A DNA stretch of 5,733 nucleotides from an uncultured Brevinema sp. (lineage in GTDB: Bacteria; Spirochaetota; Brevinematia; Brevinematales; Brevinemataceae): NCBI GenBank assembly GCA_947036575.1, contig CAMQSH010000124.1, positions 1 to 5,733 of the forward strand, given 5' to 3'. Under the pieces are notes generated by a model. That model had not been told where the DNA came from, searched no databases, and saw nothing but the letters and a program-made list of their open reading frames with translations. The stretch's first letter is position 1. Each line of letters opens with the position of its first letter. Positions 4,770 through 5,733 of this stretch are shown piece after piece. The position numbers and the translations under genes were made by a program.

Positions 4770-5733
4770 CTAGCTTTTCAAATTATTCCATAAATACTCC
4801 GTAGCTTTTTGGGTTTGTTTAGGGTTAGAAGCTATATAGTACTGAGAAGTTGTTTTTATATTATCATGTCCTAGTAATTTTTGGGCTGAATAAATATCGC
4901 TTGTTCCTTCTAAAACATTTGTAGCCGCTGTATGCCTAAATAGATATAAAATATAATATTCAGGTAAATCTAACTCCTCCCTAAGTCTTTTAGCTCTGCA
5001 TAAGACAATAGTGTCGATCACACGGTGATCTTGCTATTCTCTAAACTTTTTACCATAAAAATCTTTATGCTGTATACTTCCTATAAAAATACACCCATTT
5101 GTCAAACCATTACTTTTTAAAAGTTGCATTAAGGAATTTAATAACTCTTTATCAACTGTAATTATTTTTTCGTCCTTGACCTTGTTCATATAAATTGTTA
5201 TTGTGTTATCCTTAAAATTCAAATCCTTAATAAGTAAGTTTTATAATTTCATTAGGTCGAGAGCCAGTTGTATATAAAGTAAGGATATAATAATAAAAAT
5301 CCATATCTCCTTTGTCTTCACAATACTTTAACATTTTTAACAAGTCCTCTTTTGGAATGATTCTATTTTTACGTTTTTGTTTAGGTGGGCTCATAAAATC
5401 CAGCCTATTAAATTCTTGGTGGCTTATATATTCCTTTTTTATACAAATTCTTAAAAATGCCTTAAGATGTGTAATCATCTTAGCAGAATAAGAGCGAGAA
5501 TACTTACTTAAAAGATATTTCTGAAATGATCCTATGTCTTTTTGAGTAATTGTGTTCCAATCAAATTTACAGAGTTTTAAGTGTTTAAAAAGAGTCTATT
5601 TCTCTTTAAGATTAGCCTCCGATATGCATTGTAATATAGCATAATCTATATATTCCTCTGTTGCCTGATGAAAGGTAGCTACTATGCTTTTTAACGAAAA
5701 CCATCTGAGAATCTATTTTAATGTAAACTCTGT
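4770..5733 (-). pseudogene. Decayed tyrosine recombinase/integrase (5' end beyond window)
   Basis: One reading line recovers a phage/ICE-type tyrosine recombinase. An N-terminal SAM-like core-binding region is recognisable from about 5690 to 5400. The catalytic domain then has TGSRPNEIIKL (Arg I), a beta-hairpin Lys near NKVKDEK, FRHTAAT (Arg II; the usual HxxR His is Tyr in YLFR), LLGHDN, and the nucleophile Tyr in TTSQYY. It is broken by in-frame TAGs at 5715-5713, 5598-5596 and 5036-5034, and by a 1-bp frameshift near 5230-5226. There, removing one T from TATTAAGG restores Y-K-D-L-N-F across the junction. The TAG at 5715-5713 might lie before the true start. The segment from 5021 begins with an internal GTG and is not a separate gene. 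It ends in TAG just before the branched terminator. The relic suggests that the neighbouring operon arrived on an integrative element now fixed in place (inference). Confidence 0.88.

Noticed and set aside
4770..5021. Short separate integrase gene starting at 5021
   Set aside because: The start is an internal GTG, and the frame continues upstream through a single TAG into the rest of the recombinase. It is the 3' part of the pseudogene.
4770..5733. Recoding of TAG as an amino acid, which would rescue the integrase
   Set aside because: TAG is the normal terminator of the methyltransferase, the receiver-HEPN gene and the integrase 3' end here, and the frameshift near 5228 would remain.

Overview
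The window is very AT-rich DNA (roughly 30% G+C by eye). It has clear Shine-Dalgarno sites and the dense minus-strand packing of a bacterial accessory island. Low G+C and strong purine-rich ribosome sites fit a low-GC Bacillota-like host, but nothing here fixes the taxon.

Layout in the direction of transcription (right to left, minus strand). (1) 5733-4770: a decayed tyrosine recombinase that runs off the right edge, broken by in-frame TAG stops and a 1-bp frameshift. (2) 4769-4693: a GC-rich, branched, U-tract-flanked structure that should terminate transcription on both strands. (3) 4692-4544: an AT-rich promoter region. (4) 4543-245: one tight three-gene operon with no intergenic space, coding for a DNA cytosine-C5 methyltransferase, a 757-residue protein with two GHKL ATPase modules (N-terminal MORC/Hsp90-like, C-terminal histidine-kinase-like), and a 278-residue protein with an N-terminal response-regulator receiver domain and a C-terminal region carrying a HEPN-type R-x4-H motif. 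(5) 244-1: no complete gene, but a textbook sigma-70-type promoter reading left, three tandem 11-bp repeats just downstream of its predicted start, and two mutually exclusive partial reading frames at the edge.

Interpretation (inference): the operon looks like a candidate anti-phage or self/non-self system. The methyltransferase would mark the host DNA. The double ATPase would sense a state of DNA or infection and pass a signal through its kinase-like C-terminus to the receiver. The HEPN-like domain would be the toxic, probably RNA-cleaving, effector. No restriction endonuclease, Vsr nuclease or helicase is visible, so the receiver-HEPN protein is the only candidate effector in the window. 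The neighbouring integrase relic supports arrival by horizontal transfer. I know of Detocs (a two-component defence system) and of methylase/MORC-like ATPase clusters as related themes, but this gene combination does not match either exactly.
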